The notes under the pieces are model-generated. The model was not told where the DNA came from and searched no databases. It saw only the letters and a list, made by a program, of their open reading frames with translations. Position numbers and translations under genes: made by a program. A stretch of DNA of 64,000 nucleotides from Leucaena leucocephala (Eukaryota > Streptophyta > Magnoliopsida > Fabales > Fabaceae): the NCBI GenBank assembly GCA_037074615.1, contig CM073537.1:12109989-12173988 (forward strand). The letters run 5' to 3'. Positions 1-11,363 of this stretch are shown piece after piece. Each line of letters opens with the position of its first letter. Within the stretch, counting starts at the first letter, position 1.

Positions 1-1155
1 TTAATATAGTACAAAATTATGAACCAATGGCATTTTGATTATTTTCCAAAGGATAATAATTAAATTTATAGCCAGTCCAAGAATGTCAATGAAAGAAAAA
101 ATCTAGAAACTGGATTTAATTATAGAAAATATATTTTGGAATGTTACAAAAATCAGAGTTAAAAAATAGTCTGATTTTTATGAAATTTGACCTGGCAGGT
201 ACCAGATTTGACTGAAAATTTCCAAGCTCCCTTTCTCCTTTGGAAGACGCCACACATAGCCTTAAATGATGTCAAGAATGATATCATAATTTGGCTTAGT
301 GGGCAAGACAAGTTTAAGGTGCAATCTCTATACATCAAGATAAATTAATTAAATTTAGAAATTTATTTCTCTTGATGTCAAAATTAAGGTGCAATCTTAA
401 TTATTTGGATATGTACATCAAGAGAAATAAATTTCTAAATTTGATTATCAAAATCTAAAATTTCTAGAATTGACTTTATGACCAGTAAAATTTGACGAAT
501 CAACTATATTGAATGGGCAAGTAAATGACCAGTTTTATATTTTTTCCTTAAAGATAAATGAAAAATCTTTAATTAGAGCTTTGAACAATCTCTATATATT
601 TTTCTAGATTTATTTATAATTTTTTAAAGTTAGACTGCTAATCTAAAAAAATGAACAATGAATAGTATCCAATGACTAAGTTGAAAATTTTTAAATTTTT
701 GGGGTAAAGTAATACTTCCGCTAATTAAATAAGCTTTCGAATATATAATCTGAGGGGTTAAAAGTAGAATGTTTTAAAACTCTACTGGAGTTCTTAACTT
801 TATTTATATATTTGTCCCTAAAATTTTTCTCTATTTATATTTTAGTTGATGTACTTTTTTATTTGTAATTTAGTCTCTAAAAGTTTTCTATATATTTTTA
901 GTACTTCTGCTTCTGCTTAAGGAAGTTGCAATTTACCTATTTTAAGTTATTTTTTGAATTTTTAGACTTAAAAATTGAGGTGTGACAAAATTAGAAGTAG
1001 TAATGAAAATGAGGTCAAAAATATGTTTGATATATCGATGAAAGTGAATATGAAGATGTGGTTAATATTTTTTATTTGCAATATGGAAAAGCCTAAAAAA
1101 CTTATTTATAATGAGAAAATACCTGTATGCCCTTGACTAAAAAAACTCTACCCAA
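1..1155. other. AT-rich intergenic sequence
   Basis: No open reading frame with recognisable protein similarity is visible on either strand. The stretch is strongly A/T-rich with homopolymer runs. It contains one well-defined inverted repeat (351-442), listed separately, and ends at the first hAT-like element. Confidence 0.6.
351..442. repeat. 28-bp perfect inverted repeat (hairpin)
   Basis: Arm 351-378 is the exact reverse complement of arm 415-442, separated by a 36-bp loop. The motif AAGGTGCAATCT also occurs twice in direct orientation (317-328 and 386-397), so part of the loop repeats the left flank. This looks like a template-switch or foldback product. No flanking target-site duplication is evident. 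Confidence 0.85.
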
Positions 1156-1933
1156 TAGGGATGTTTATAGGTAGGGTTGGGCAGGGTAACCCTTCTATCC
1201 AGTGCCCTGCTCAAAAAAGCATGGGTTGCATTTTGTAGCTTGATACCCGGTTTTATCCGGTAAAAGCCCTAATCATTTTGGACTAGGCATGGGCGGGCTG
1301 GGTATGCTCAAGTTGTGATGCCATGCTCATGTGGTGGGAAAAAATCTGCAATTATAAACTTCTAAAATAATAGCATATTCATATGTCTTCAAGAGTTAAA
1401 TATTATCTATAATCCACTAAAAATAAGGTAACAAAAAGATAATAATTAAAGTCTTGAAATTTATTGCATATAAAAAAAAAGCCTTAAAATTTAAGTAGTT
1501 TGTAATTATAACTTTATATCAATTTCCTAAATGTTAACAAGGATAAAGTATCTAAAAAAATAAAATAAATAATTATAATTTATATTATAATCATATTATA
1601 ATTAGTAAAGTTAAAAAAAATTAATATAATTATAAATATTAAAAGACGCAACTTATATATTTAACTCCTTATATTTCTAAAATGATCATTTAATCACCAG
1701 TAACTATTATATTCTCTTCCAAGTGTAGTATCTAGGGAGAAAAGTAAAAAAAATAAAAAAAGAGTGCTCATGGGCAGGGCAAAGTAGGGCAACTCCTCTG
1801 CCCGATGCCTAGCCTGAAAAAAATATATGTTGTATTTTGCAGTCCGATATCTAACCCTATTCTATATTTATCGGGTTGAGCAGTACCTTTTTTTACCGGT
1901 TTAAATGGGGCCGCGGGCTTTATGAATACCGTA
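1156..1933. mobile_element. hAT-like non-autonomous element, copy 1
   Basis: The left end reads TAGGGATGTTTATAGG and the right end is a degenerate inverted form (ATGAATACCGTA). The ends are rich in GGGCAGGG / CCCGG motifs, and the centre is A/T-rich with no coding capacity. Flanking 8-mers CTACCCAA (1148-1155) and CTACCCGC (1934-1941) match at 6 of 8 positions, the length expected for hAT target duplications. It aligns along its whole length with the element at 2735-3523, including identical subterminal blocks such as ATGTCTTCAAGAGTTAAATA. hAT assignment rests on the TIR look and 8-bp flank only. Confidence 0.65.
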
Positions 1934-2734
1934 CTACCCGCCATTCCCAACAATCACTTTACCGTCAGCTACCATAGCCCGGCCACAAAAACCACTAATC
2001 CCCACTGAAACACCGGCGACTACGGAAAGAATCATAATCCTCCATTTTGGTAGAAATACCAACCATCACCCGTCAATGGTAACTAAAAAAAGTTGGAGAA
2101 TGGTTAGACATCTAGGTTCGATCGCTGGAGAAGAAGAGAAGAGCTAGACGATGATGGTGGGTGAGCTTGAAGAAGTCGGCAACATTAGATCTAAAATCGT
2201 TTTGCTACCTCATATCTAAAATTGACAAGTTCGACGTAGTGGGGGGGGGGGCGGGGGTCGAGGAACCACCTTCAATGGAACTCTTCTCCTCTCTCCCTCC
2301 CCTCACGTTGCTTCCCTTAATCTCATCGTGATTGCGTCTGGTTGTCGAAGTCACCATCAAAAGAGGCTAAGGAGGTCGTCGTCGAATAAGGCTATGGAGG
2401 TTGCTATCGAACAAGGTTGTGGATGAACGATTTTAGATATGGAGTGTAGGCGATTGTCTATGATAGAGGAGGCTGTAATCATTGGGGGTTCGAAGAAGCT
2501 TTGGATGAAGAAACTTAGGCTACTGGAGACAGCAACGGCGAAGGTACCGATGTCAGCAACGACAAAGGAGGTGAGGCGACTATGGAGATTAACATAGATG
2601 ATGATGGGTAAAATAGTCATGTAAAATATTTTTTATGAGGGAGCTTAGGGTGGAAGTGGGTTCTGTGGACAGGGGGATGGAAGTGAGGTCAATGTTTTTT
2701 ATGGAACCGGATTCCATGGGGAAGTAAGATGTAT
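1934..2734. other. Spacer between two hAT-like copies, with an 11-G run
   Basis: This segment is less A/T-rich than its surroundings. It contains an uninterrupted run of 11 G (2241-2251) followed by C and five more G. Short open stretches exist on both strands but none shows a recognisable domain, so no gene is called. Confidence 0.5.
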
Positions 2735-3523
2735 TAGGGGTGTTTATAGGCAGGGCTGAGCAGGGTAACTCTCTGCCTGATGTCCTGTCTAAAAAAATAT
2801 GGGTTGTATTTTACAGCCCGATACCCGGCCCTACCCAGTGAAAACCCTAATTATTTTGGGCTGAGCGTGGGCGGGTTGGGCATGCTCAAGTTGTGATGCC
2901 ATGCTCATGTTATGGGAAAAAATCTGCAATTATAAACTTTTAAAATAATATCATATTCATATGTCTTCAAGAGTTAAATAATATCTATAATTCACTAAAA
3001 ATAAGGTAACAAAAAGATAATAATTAAAGTCTTGAAATACATTGCATATAAAAAAAATATTTAAGTCTAAATAGTTTGTAATTACAACTTTACATCAATT
3101 TTTCAAAAATGTTGACAAGGATGAATTATTTAAAAAAAATAAAATAAATAATTATAATTTATAATGTAATTAAATTATGATTAGTAAAGTTAAAAAAAAT
3201 CTATATAGTTATAAATATTAAAAGATGCAACTTACGTACTTAACTACTTATATTTCTAAAATGACCATTTAGTCACCAGTAACTATCATATTCTTCCTTC
3301 CAAGTGTAGCATCTAGGAAAAAAATAAAATAATAAAAAAAAGGGTGCTCATGGGCAGAGCAGGGCAGGGCAACCCCCCTGCCCGGTGCCCAGCCCGAAAA
3401 AAACGTGGGATGCATTTTGCAGCCCGATGCCTAGCCCTGCCCTATATTTATCGGGTTGGGTAAGGCCTTTTTTTCGCGGGTTCGGGTAGGCATATCGAGC
3501 TGCGGGTTTTATGAACACCCCTA
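2735..3523. mobile_element. hAT-like non-autonomous element, copy 2
   Basis: The termini are TAGGGGTGTTTATAGG and, at the right, ATGAACACCCCTA, a clear inverted pair. The flanks AGATGTAT and AGATACAG agree in part, suggesting an old, mutated target duplication that differs from that of copy 1, so the two copies arose by separate insertions. The element is about 789 bp and non-coding. The subterminal regions carry repeated GGGCAGGGC / GCCCGA motifs. Confidence 0.7.
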
Positions 3524-4399
3524 AGATACAGTATACCAAACATCATAACTTTTTTTAATTCTACCTCTATTTTCACTTCTCTCATTAAATAATCTCCAAA
3601 TCTCTTAATTTTAGATGAAATAAAAAAATATAAAATTAGAAAAAAAACATATTATCTCATGGAAGGAATAACAAACATTATTCATTTTTTTTATGTACAT
3701 GTATTAAATTAAATTATAATTGAAAAAATACCAATTATTTCTTTCGCTGTATTAGAATACTCAAAAGTTGACCAAAGGGATCCTCACTTTGTTTAGGCAG
3801 ATTAAGATTTTTTTTTGGCGAAAAAGATACTAGGGGATTTGTTTGTCATTTTAAAGTAGAATACTAATTAGCTGAATTTGAGAAAACTTCCTTGAATGAC
3901 TTAAACTTGTGGAAAAATATTAAACATTTTTTTAAAAATCAAATTTTAAAGAAATAATTAAAATTTTCTAATGAATTTAAAAAAAAGGATTTTCCATATT
4001 TTTTAAAAAATGACTTTCTGTTGAAAACTTGTTCTAAATTTATATCTTTAAACACCAATGATACTCAGGTCAGAAATAAAAAACTCCAGTTATACAATTT
4101 CTTTTCTTTTTATTTTTTTCCTAGACTCCAGTTATAAAATAACATTTTTTTAAGACAATCAATTTTTGAATTGGGTGATACCAAACCCTTAAAACATTGA
4201 AAACAAAAACCGACCATTTCAACTTGGTTGTTTGGGGTTTTGGGTCAACCATTTAAAGATGAAATAAATACTGCAACTTGCCCAACTTCTCATGGTCCTT
4301 CCCAAGTCACCATCAAAATGAAATGAAAGCTTAAAGACGACTTTTCTTTTGCATCCTTCTTCTTCTTCTTCAACAATCATAAGGCCAAATGAACTGTTA
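3524..4399. other. Upstream region of the kinase gene
   Basis: A/T-rich sequence without coding potential lies between the second hAT-like element and the kinase start codon. A TATA-like box sits at 4133-4140. A pyrimidine-rich tract with CTT repeats at 4341-4376 resembles a plant 5' untranslated leader. Confidence 0.5.
4133..4140 (+). promoter_or_regulatory. Possible TATA box of the kinase gene
   Basis: TATAAAAT lies 260 bp upstream of the ATG at 4400, followed by a CT-rich stretch just before the start codon. The surrounding sequence is A/T-rich, so a chance match is possible. Confidence 0.3.
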
Positions 4400-5770
4400 A
4401 TGGAGGACAGAGTAGTGAACACTACCGCTGTAATATCAGTGATTGCTCTGATCACTTTTGTCGTCATCGCTCACGCCTTCTTAAAGCGTTCAAAAGCCTT
4501 CTTCCTCATCTTAGGGGCCGATGTTGCGGTGATCCTCGCCGTCTTTGCCTGTGTTCTAATCCGATTGCGATACAACCGCAGAAGAAAACTGATAGAATCA
4601 CGATATAAATCTGAAGGTAGAGAGCTCCGAATAGAGTACAGCTTCTTGCGAAAAGTCGCCGGCGTTCCGATCAAGTTCCGATTCCAAGAGCTCGAAGACG
4701 CCACCGACGGATTCCAATCGCTACTCGGCCAAGGAGCCTCTGCTTCGGTCTTCAAAGGTATTTTAAACGACGGCACGTCGGTCGCCGTCAAGAGAATCAA
4801 CGGCGAAGAACGAGGCGAGAAGGAGTTCAAATCGGAAGTCGCCGCCATAGCCAGCGTCCACCACGTCAACCTTGTTCGTCTGATTGGATATTGCAACTCC
4901 GCCACAGCCCCAAGGTACATAGTTTACGAGTTTATCCCAAACGGTTCTTTGGATTCTTGGATATTTCCCATTAAAACCGAAAATCGAAGATCTCGCCGTG
5001 GGTTTTTATCGTGGAGCTTGAGATACAGAGTAGCCATTGACGTAGCCAAAGCTCTTTCTTACCTTCACCATGATTGCAGATCGAGAATCCTACACCTGGA
5101 TGTAAAACCAGAGAACATTTTAATAGACGAGAATTTCAGAGCAGTCGTCTCAGATTTCGGTCTCTCGAAGCTGATGAGGAAAGACGAGAGCGAAGTGATG
5201 ACAACAGTGAGAGGAACAAGAGGGTATTTAGCTCCAGAATGGCTCTTAGAACATGGAGTTTCAGAGAAAACAGATATATACAGTTACGGAATGGTACTAT
5301 TAGAGATAATAGGAGGAAGTAGAAACGTGCGTTTAATCCAAGATCTGAGGGACAAGGCAAAGAAGAAGATGGAGTATTTTCCCAAGATTGTGAACGAGAA
5401 AGTAAGAGAAGGAAAGTTAATGGAGCTTGTGGATCAAAGGGTGATTGAAAGTGGGGGTGTTGAAGAGAGGGAAGTGAAGAGATTGGTCTACGTGGCACTG
5501 TGGTGCATACAAGAGAGGCCAAGGGTGAGGCCAAGCATGAAACAAGTGGTGGAGATGCTTGAAGGAAGAGTGAGGGTGGATGAGCCACCTGATACGAGGA
5601 TGGTTATGGGTAATTTGCTTTCAACGGAAGGGGAAGAAGAAGGAAGAGAAGGAGAAAATTACGAGAATGCCACAAGATTAGCCGATTATGTGGCGAGCCA
5701 GAGGGCAATACGAAATATGGAATATGGATCTACCTACTCCATGGCCACCACCGTTCTATCTGGAAGATAG
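4400..5770 (+). CDS. Receptor-like protein kinase (At5g20050-type, non-RD)
   Basis: Probable membrane-anchored serine/threonine kinase that would phosphorylate cytosolic substrates; its ligand and partners are unknown. The reading frame is open upstream, but the first ATG is at 4400, giving 456 aa that begin MEDRVVNTTAV; the upstream codons give no ATG. Two hydrophobic segments (about residues 9-27 and 35-55) precede a basic juxtamembrane stretch, and there is no large ectodomain. Kinase domain: GQGASASV loop (110-117), VAVK lysine K131, HLDVKPEN catalytic loop (D234, N239), DFG (252-254) and APEW (278-281). The residue before the catalytic Asp is Leu rather than Arg, so this is a non-RD kinase, and the third glycine of the loop is replaced by Ala. 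The order and motifs match the Arabidopsis At5g20050 family from memory. It is a single uninterrupted exon with no stop or frameshift, the only intact host gene here. The C-terminal tail after about residue 395 is acidic and poorly conserved. Confidence 0.92.
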   Translation: MEDRVVNTTAVISVIALITFVVIAHAFLKRSKAFFLILGADVAVILAVFACVLIRLRYNRRRKLIESRYKSEGRELRIEYSFLRKVAGVPIKFRFQELEDATDGFQSLLGQGASASVFKGILNDGTSVAVKRINGEERGEKEFKSEVAAIASVHHVNLVRLIGYCNSATAPRYIVYEFIPNGSLDSWIFPIKTENRRSRRGFLSWSLRYRVAIDVAKALSYLHHDCRSRILHLDVKPENILIDENFRAVVSDFGLSKLMRKDESEVMTTVRGTRGYLAPEWLLEHGVSEKTDIYSYGMVLLEIIGGSRNVRLIQDLRDKAKKKMEYFPKIVNEKVREGKLMELVDQRVIESGGVEEREVKRLVYVALWCIQERPRVRPSMKQVVEMLEGRVRVDEPPDTRMVMGNLLSTEGEEEGREGENYENATRLADYVASQRAIRNMEYGSTYSMATTVLSGR

Positions 5771-6429
5771 ATGGATCCAAATATACACACACACAGTTCT
5801 ACTTTATCAACAATTCATAAAACCTATATATTGATCCAAATATATATGGATCCAAATATATATAAAATCTCAGTTTCTATATGGAAGATAGATATATCCA
5901 AATATGGATAAGTGTTGTTTCTGATCTGATTATTTTTTTATTTGAATTGTATACAACATCTGAACACAGATAGATTAAGCATTGCACTGTTCGTTACATC
6001 TTCGCTTCTGGCTGTTTCTTGACTTTAATTTAAAACGCTATGCTCAAAATATAAGTTTTAAATAACTAAATCACTCCATTCACACATAGAGTTCAGTCTT
6101 TTGGCATTTAACTCTCCCTTAGGCTTTTGTTCGTCAAAATGGTGCTTTTAGCCAGAGTAGGTTAATTGAAAAGAAAGGGCTGCATTTTATGGGAAGGGTA
6201 ATGAATTTCTATTTTATCATATCATTTTTTATATATTTTAAAAAATTTATCATATTTAATAGGTATTATTGTAATAATTTTGTTTACTTTGTGCTTTAAT
6301 TTATTATATAAATTAAATAATTAAAAATATTATTTTTTTATATTTTTATTGATTTTTTTATTAAATTAATTTTCATAAATGTATTTTGTTTTTATGTATT
6401 TCAGAAAATTGAAAAAAACTAAATAAAGG
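5771..6429. other. 3' flank of the kinase gene
   Basis: The motif GGATCCAAATATA recurs several times between 5771 and 5905, just after the stop codon, as a loose short repeat in the probable 3' untranslated region. The rest is A/T-rich with no recognised feature. Confidence 0.5.
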
Positions 6430-6482
6430 ATGATTGAGGCCCATATTAACTACTATACAATTATATTATATAAGGAAAGTTA

Positions 6483-6690
6483 ATTGAGAAATTATCAAAT
6501 TGAAAGAGAAAATTACAATATCTAATTAGAGAAAATCATAATACCTTCAATAATATAATATTATATTATATTAATATTATATTTTATTATATTAATTCAT
6601 TCCTTTAATATAATATAATATTATATTAGTATTATGTTATATTATATTAATTCAATATCATTTGAATTAATTCAAAGATAATTTCTCAAT
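6483..6690. mobile_element. 208-bp AT-rich MITE-like foldback element
   Basis: ATTGAGAAATTATC (6483-6496) is repeated as its exact inverted complement at 6677-6690. The interior is almost pure A/T with repeated ATATAATATTATATTA blocks that can themselves fold. No protein is encoded. The flanking duplication is uncertain, so the superfamily is not assigned. Confidence 0.6.
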
Positions 6691-7196
6691 ATATAAGATT
6701 TGAATTTAATCAAAAGATAATAGATAAATGTGTTATTTTTTCTATTTTCTTATTAATTATTTTATCTCTTTTATCGTATTACTTTTTATTTGAATTGTTT
6801 ATAGGATATTTAAGTTTAAAAAAAATAGATTATCTCTGGAGATATTGGAAAATATGACAGATTGAAAAGATACTAAAGATAAATAGATATTACCATTATC
6901 TTTTAGAAAACTAATCAGTGAAGAGACTCATATTAACAAGACTCACTTCCAAAAGCTATATAAAAGACTCCAAGGCTCTTCTATTTAATACACCAATCAG
7001 TACCACCATCATAATCATCTTCTTCATCTTTTTCACAATTACAACATTTTCCTTCTAAGTTCTTGAGGAGAGATATAGTGGCTTGATTTCTATACTTTAC
7101 AGTTAGGAGTTGAACAATTTTATGTTTTAATCTTTTCCTTTATAAATTTTTTTATTTACTAGATTTAGGTTTTGAGATTTGTATATGTTAGACTTA

Positions 7197-7684
7197 GGTA
7201 GACTTAAAAAAATAGGCCATCCCACGGGTTGTGGGCCAACTTGAACCCGCGGGTTATGTAGCCCGCCACTTTTTTTTATATAAATTTTTTAATATTTTTA
7301 AAAAATTATTTCTAAATTTTAAAATACTAATAAAAAATTTCTAATGTTATATTAGCATAATAAAAAAATTATAAATGTTATACTCTTAAAAATTCCTATT
7401 TTTTATAAAATATCTTAAATTTTATAACTATAAATCTAAATAAACATTAACATAATATTAATCAATTATAATATGTCAATACATGTCAATAAATAAATAA
7501 TTATTTTTACTAGTATTCGATAATAGGAGTATTTAAAGTAATATTTAAATAAAATAAATAATAATATTAATAATTTAAAAAAAATGGGCTAGCGGGTGGG
7601 CCTGCCCTAAAACGGGCTAGTAAAATGTTAGTCCGAGCCCGCCTCTTTTACATGTAAAACGGGCTCAGCCGATTTTACCATCTC
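7197..7684. mobile_element. hAT-like non-autonomous element, third family
   Basis: The left part carries CCCACGGGTTGTGGGCC and AACCCGCGGG. The right part carries GGGCTAGCGGGTGGGCC and AAAACGGGCTCAGCC. The middle is A/T-rich. It is flanked by TAGACTTA (7189-7196) and TAGACCTA (7685-7692), which agree at 7 of 8 positions. This is the GGGCC-ended, 8-bp-duplicating layout typical of plant hAT-type MITEs; the terminal repeats themselves are weak. Confidence 0.6.
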
Positions 7685-8480
7685 TAGACCTAGGGTTTCG
7701 ATTAAGATACCTTTGTGATCAAAACTTGTGATTTATTAATTCAATTTATGATTTAGTTTCACATGTTGGGTTATAGGGTTTACGTGTTTAGTTATATAGT
7801 GTTCGGTTAAATATCCATGTTAGAGGAATAAATAATTTATTATTTAATTTATCATGTACTAAGTGGATCTTCGGTAATCATTCTTAATACAATTATAAGC
7901 TACATCTATGTATAACTGTTGATTGTTTGATTATGACCATGACAGTTGTCTAGGGTTCTACATGATAGGGATTTAATATATATAATTGTTATAACTCTAA
8001 TATATTATTGAACATTGTTAACCACGCATTAATATTTGAGAGCGCTCGTCTTATTGATAATATCTTTCTAACTTTTGCTTTTATTTTATTTTTGTTATTA
8101 TCTCTTTTTACTTTCTAAAAATTATTAATCAAGTTCTCTTCTACTGCTTCTACTTCTCACACTTGGCTAATCTAGAATTAAGCTATGCATTGACTCCACG
8201 TAAAAAATATGACATAAGTTTACCTTTATACTATATAGAGATTAATTTAATAATTAATTCGAGTGCTAACAATAGGCGACATCAGAGGGGCTGACCTATA
8301 GGAAGCTAAGTAAAGCACTAAGTGAAGTGTTGTTGTATGGAGTCGCTGGAACATTGACTCTTAGGGGATGCATTGTTATGAGTCATATATCAAGAGGTTT
8401 CTTTGAAAGAGGTGCCTTATAAGGCCTTGGGTTCTCCAACTCTAACAACTAGTTTTTAGGGTGTAGTTCCCCTAATGACT

Positions 8481-8741
8481 TTGCTTGTTACAATGTGAAA
8501 AAAGAAATGAGGGAGAATGCGTAGAAAAAAAGATGAGAGACATATAATTAATTAAGGGTAAAAATGAAAAAAATATTAAATGATCAAACAAATCCAAATT
8601 GAAGTCTATAAAAAATGTTACACCCCTTGAAAAATTTGAATCATATAATTTGAATCATATAATTTGAATCGAATAGAGTATCTTGTGGACTTGCAAGCCA
8701 ACCAAGGAACATAGAACTAGTAAGAAAATACGTCTATGGGT
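8481..8741. other. Unassigned intergenic sequence
   Basis: Short A/T-rich spacer in which TCATATAATTTGAA is repeated (8641-8669). Nothing else is recognised. Confidence 0.4.
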
Positions 8742-9418
8742 TGGGGTGTGCATGAGGCCTAGTTGCTTGGTAAGTTTTTGCTAGTGCTTGTCAAAAAAAT
8801 GCCCAGCCCAAAAAATAGTAGCCCGATGAGAAACATATAGGGCTAGACTAGACGAAATACCTGGCAGGGCTAGGCATTAGGTAAGGTATGCTACCTTACC
8901 CATTTGGCCCAACCTAAAAAATATAAAATATTTATATTAATACTATAATATATAGTGTAATATTACTTTCAATCATTATTTTAGCCCTTTTTATTTTGAT
9001 TAAAAAAATTTATCTCCTTCTATGCTTTTTATTGTTCGGGGAGATTGATCTAAAGTTACCATTACAATTGCAAACCATTTGGACTATAAGGTGCTTTTTT
9101 TATTAAGCAATGGACTTCAAACATTTATTTACAATCATTTTGTTGCCTTGGTCTTAGTGGATTATGTATATTATTTAATTTTTGAAGACATATGGTAGTA
9201 TTTAAAATTGCAAGACTCAAATTTGTTTCCGCATATGGTATAGGCAAGGTGTCACTATTTGGGCAGGGGATGCCTGTCGTACTTAGCCTGCTCTTAGCCA
9301 ACTCGAGACGATTAAGACTTTTATTTGGAAAAGTTAAGCATGGGGGTGCAAAATGTTATTAAATCTTTCTTCGGATAGGGATCTTGCCCTACCCTATCTT
9401 GTCTATATGCACCCCTAT
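8742..9418. mobile_element. hAT-like non-autonomous element, fourth copy/family
   Basis: The left end TGGGGTGTGCATGAGG and right end CTATATGCACCCCTAT form an inverted pair (core GGGGTGYGCAT). Flanking 8-mers CTATGGGT (8734-8741) and TTATGGGG (9419-9426) agree at 6 of 8 positions. Subterminal GGGC/GCCC motifs resemble those of the 1156-1933 and 2735-3523 elements, but the interior does not align obviously with theirs. Confidence 0.6.
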
Positions 9419-11168
9419 TTATGGGGTAGAATGTAGTGTACGTTCTTTACTATTTTAACTTTAGTTTTTGAAACAGATCCCTTCGCTATTTTTTTATTTA
9501 ATTAATATTTTATATGTAGCTATTGTTTTGACAACGACACATTTATATTAATATTTTTTTGGTCTGGTTGGTTGAATTATTCCTATGAATTTATGAGATG
9601 ATTACTATTTATTCTTCAGTAGTTTTGTCTTTCTTCACATGATCTTGTTGGTTTTAAAATGCTCCATTAACGGGTTGATTAAGATAAGGAAGTGTAGAAT
9701 TATTTAATTACGAAATTGAACAATAAATAAAATAATGCCTCTTTGTTTTTTATTTATTTATAATTTAATATTTTTATATAATTTTGAATGTTGAATTCAC
9801 AATCTTATTTTGAATGGATGTTATTTAAATTTTTTTTTTTTGCTGAACATAAGTATTTTCCTATTAATAGAGGAGATCTTATTTGAGATACTATCATCAG
9901 GTACTGAATACGAGTACCTCTTTCAATAGAGATTAAAATTTTAATTCGTCATATTATAAATGATTAATTCTTTTCATTAGACTTAACTCCGTTAGTATGT
10001 TCTTTGTAAGTTAATAGTGTAGTTTTTTTTCCAATAAAAGATTAAATTTTATTAAAAGATAAAATGATTACAAACATTAAACCCAACTCATAGTTAATAG
10101 TGTAGTTAGGTCTTATTATTTGTGGGGGCAGGGGACAAGAACAAAGGAGACCTTTTCGTTATTATGGTAAAATTTCTCATCATCTCCTAAGTTAAGGTTC
10201 TTAAATGTTTTGAAAGTTTTTACTGATGAGCACCTAACACTTAAAAGGTTTTTTTTTTAATATAATGTGTCTTGAATGTTTTATTGGGAGAAATTTTGCC
10301 CTAACAGTTAATCAATATTAATTTTGACAGTTAAAAACAACTGGGTCAAAAAAAATATTTAACAGTCAAATTTAATATTAACTAACTCTCAGGATAAAAT
10401 TGCTACGAAATAAAACTTAATTATATGATATATTAGATCCAAAAACAATTTTGGATACTCTTCAGTGGAAACTTCCAAGACTTTTAAACACCTTAATCTT
10501 TTTTTTTTTATAAAAAGGAACTATTTTTGTATATTTGGTTTGACCTACTGCGGATCCTGGTGAAGGTTAATCTGTAATCCCGAAATGATTGTTCACATAG
10601 AAGATTTCATCAGTACAGTGTTTTTATTGTTATTATTATTATTATATTATCAATTTCTAATGTATCCATGTAAAATGTAAATATCTTATTGTTTATAATG
10701 GAGTTTAAGAGAAAACAAGACTTGTAAATATTTTCTTGATAACAGAAATAAAAACAAGAACACAAACAAATATGACCTTGTTTGATCTGTTTTTTATTTT
10801 TATGTTACTACTATTAGAATAGTTTATAAATTTGTTCAGAATAAGTTTTAAGAAGAAGAAGAAAAAAGCTTAATAATTGTTCTAAACAATCATATTTGAG
10901 GATAGATAAATAAAAATCTGAATAAAATATATTCTTAAAATCAACTTAGAAAAAAAAAAAGAAAAGAATTCTTTGATTCATTTATTTTATATAAGTGATG
11001 TTGACATATTTTTTTATAATTATTAGTTAATGATATTTGTCATTGCTAAATTTCATACCGTACAAAATAAATTAATGCTAGATTAGCCACGGAAATTCCA
11101 TCCCAATTATTGATGGAATATTTCCATTGCTAAGTTAAAATTCCATTGCCAATTTTTAGGACATCTTC
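9419..11168. other. AT-rich intergenic sequence
   Basis: No coding region, RNA gene or clear repeat boundary is seen. Sequence near 11085-11160 with GGAAATTCCATC and TGGAATATTTCCATTG motifs looks like one arm of a further small transposon, with a possible other arm at about 11395-11445, split by the SINE that follows. Confidence 0.4.
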
Positions 11169-11363
11169 TTTTTGTTTTTTTTTGTTGCCTACCCGATTCA
11201 CCGGAGCTTTGCCTCGACTACATCCGGATCTGACCCGTGTCACGCACCTGGCTATGGTGGGTGAGTCTCCTAACGGGGATTTTCTGCATACACCAAGGCT
11301 CGAACTCGAGATCTCGCTTAAGAGATACCGAGCCGTTTACCACTCGGACCAACCCCCGTTGGG
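11169..11363 (-). mobile_element. tRNA-derived SINE
   Basis: Read on the minus strand, the element starts near 11363 with CCCAACGGGGGTTGGTCCGA. It contains an A-box-like TGGTCCGAGTGG and, about 40 bp further, a B-box-like GTTCGAGCC, the internal RNA polymerase III promoter layout of a tRNA-derived SINE. A non-tRNA body follows and it ends in an A-rich tail (seen on + as a T run near 11169-11183). It is not a functional tRNA because the cloverleaf cannot be completed. No clear target duplication was found. Confidence 0.65.

Larger units (their letters stand above)
6430..8480 (+). mobile_element. Possible degenerate LTR element fragment
   Basis: A TATAAAAGACTCCAAGGCTC stretch near 6958 resembles an LTR promoter and transcription start. 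The sequence up to a CTAACA end at about 8269 is followed by GGCGACATCAGAGG, which resembles a primer-binding region. A block near 8420-8490 with AAGGCCTTGGGTTCTCC resembles leaders of plant LTR elements. Two small transposons sit inside (6483-6690 and 7197-7684). No coding domain is visible and no target duplication was found, so the boundaries are guesses. Confidence 0.3.

Noticed and set aside
1950..2640. Possible host gene fragment in the less A/T-rich spacer
   Set aside because: Short frames on both strands give no recognisable protein and no consistent codon pattern.
4349..4399. Upstream extension of the kinase ORF
   Set aside because: The longer reading starts at TTG, not ATG. The first ATG is at 4400 and matches the start of the known family.
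4471..5588. Minus-strand and alternative-frame ORFs across the kinase gene
   Set aside because: They mirror a strongly coding plus-strand frame and contain no domain.
11280..11363. tRNA gene on the minus strand
   Set aside because: A and B boxes are present but no acceptor stem or complete cloverleaf can be formed, and an A-rich tail follows at SINE distance.
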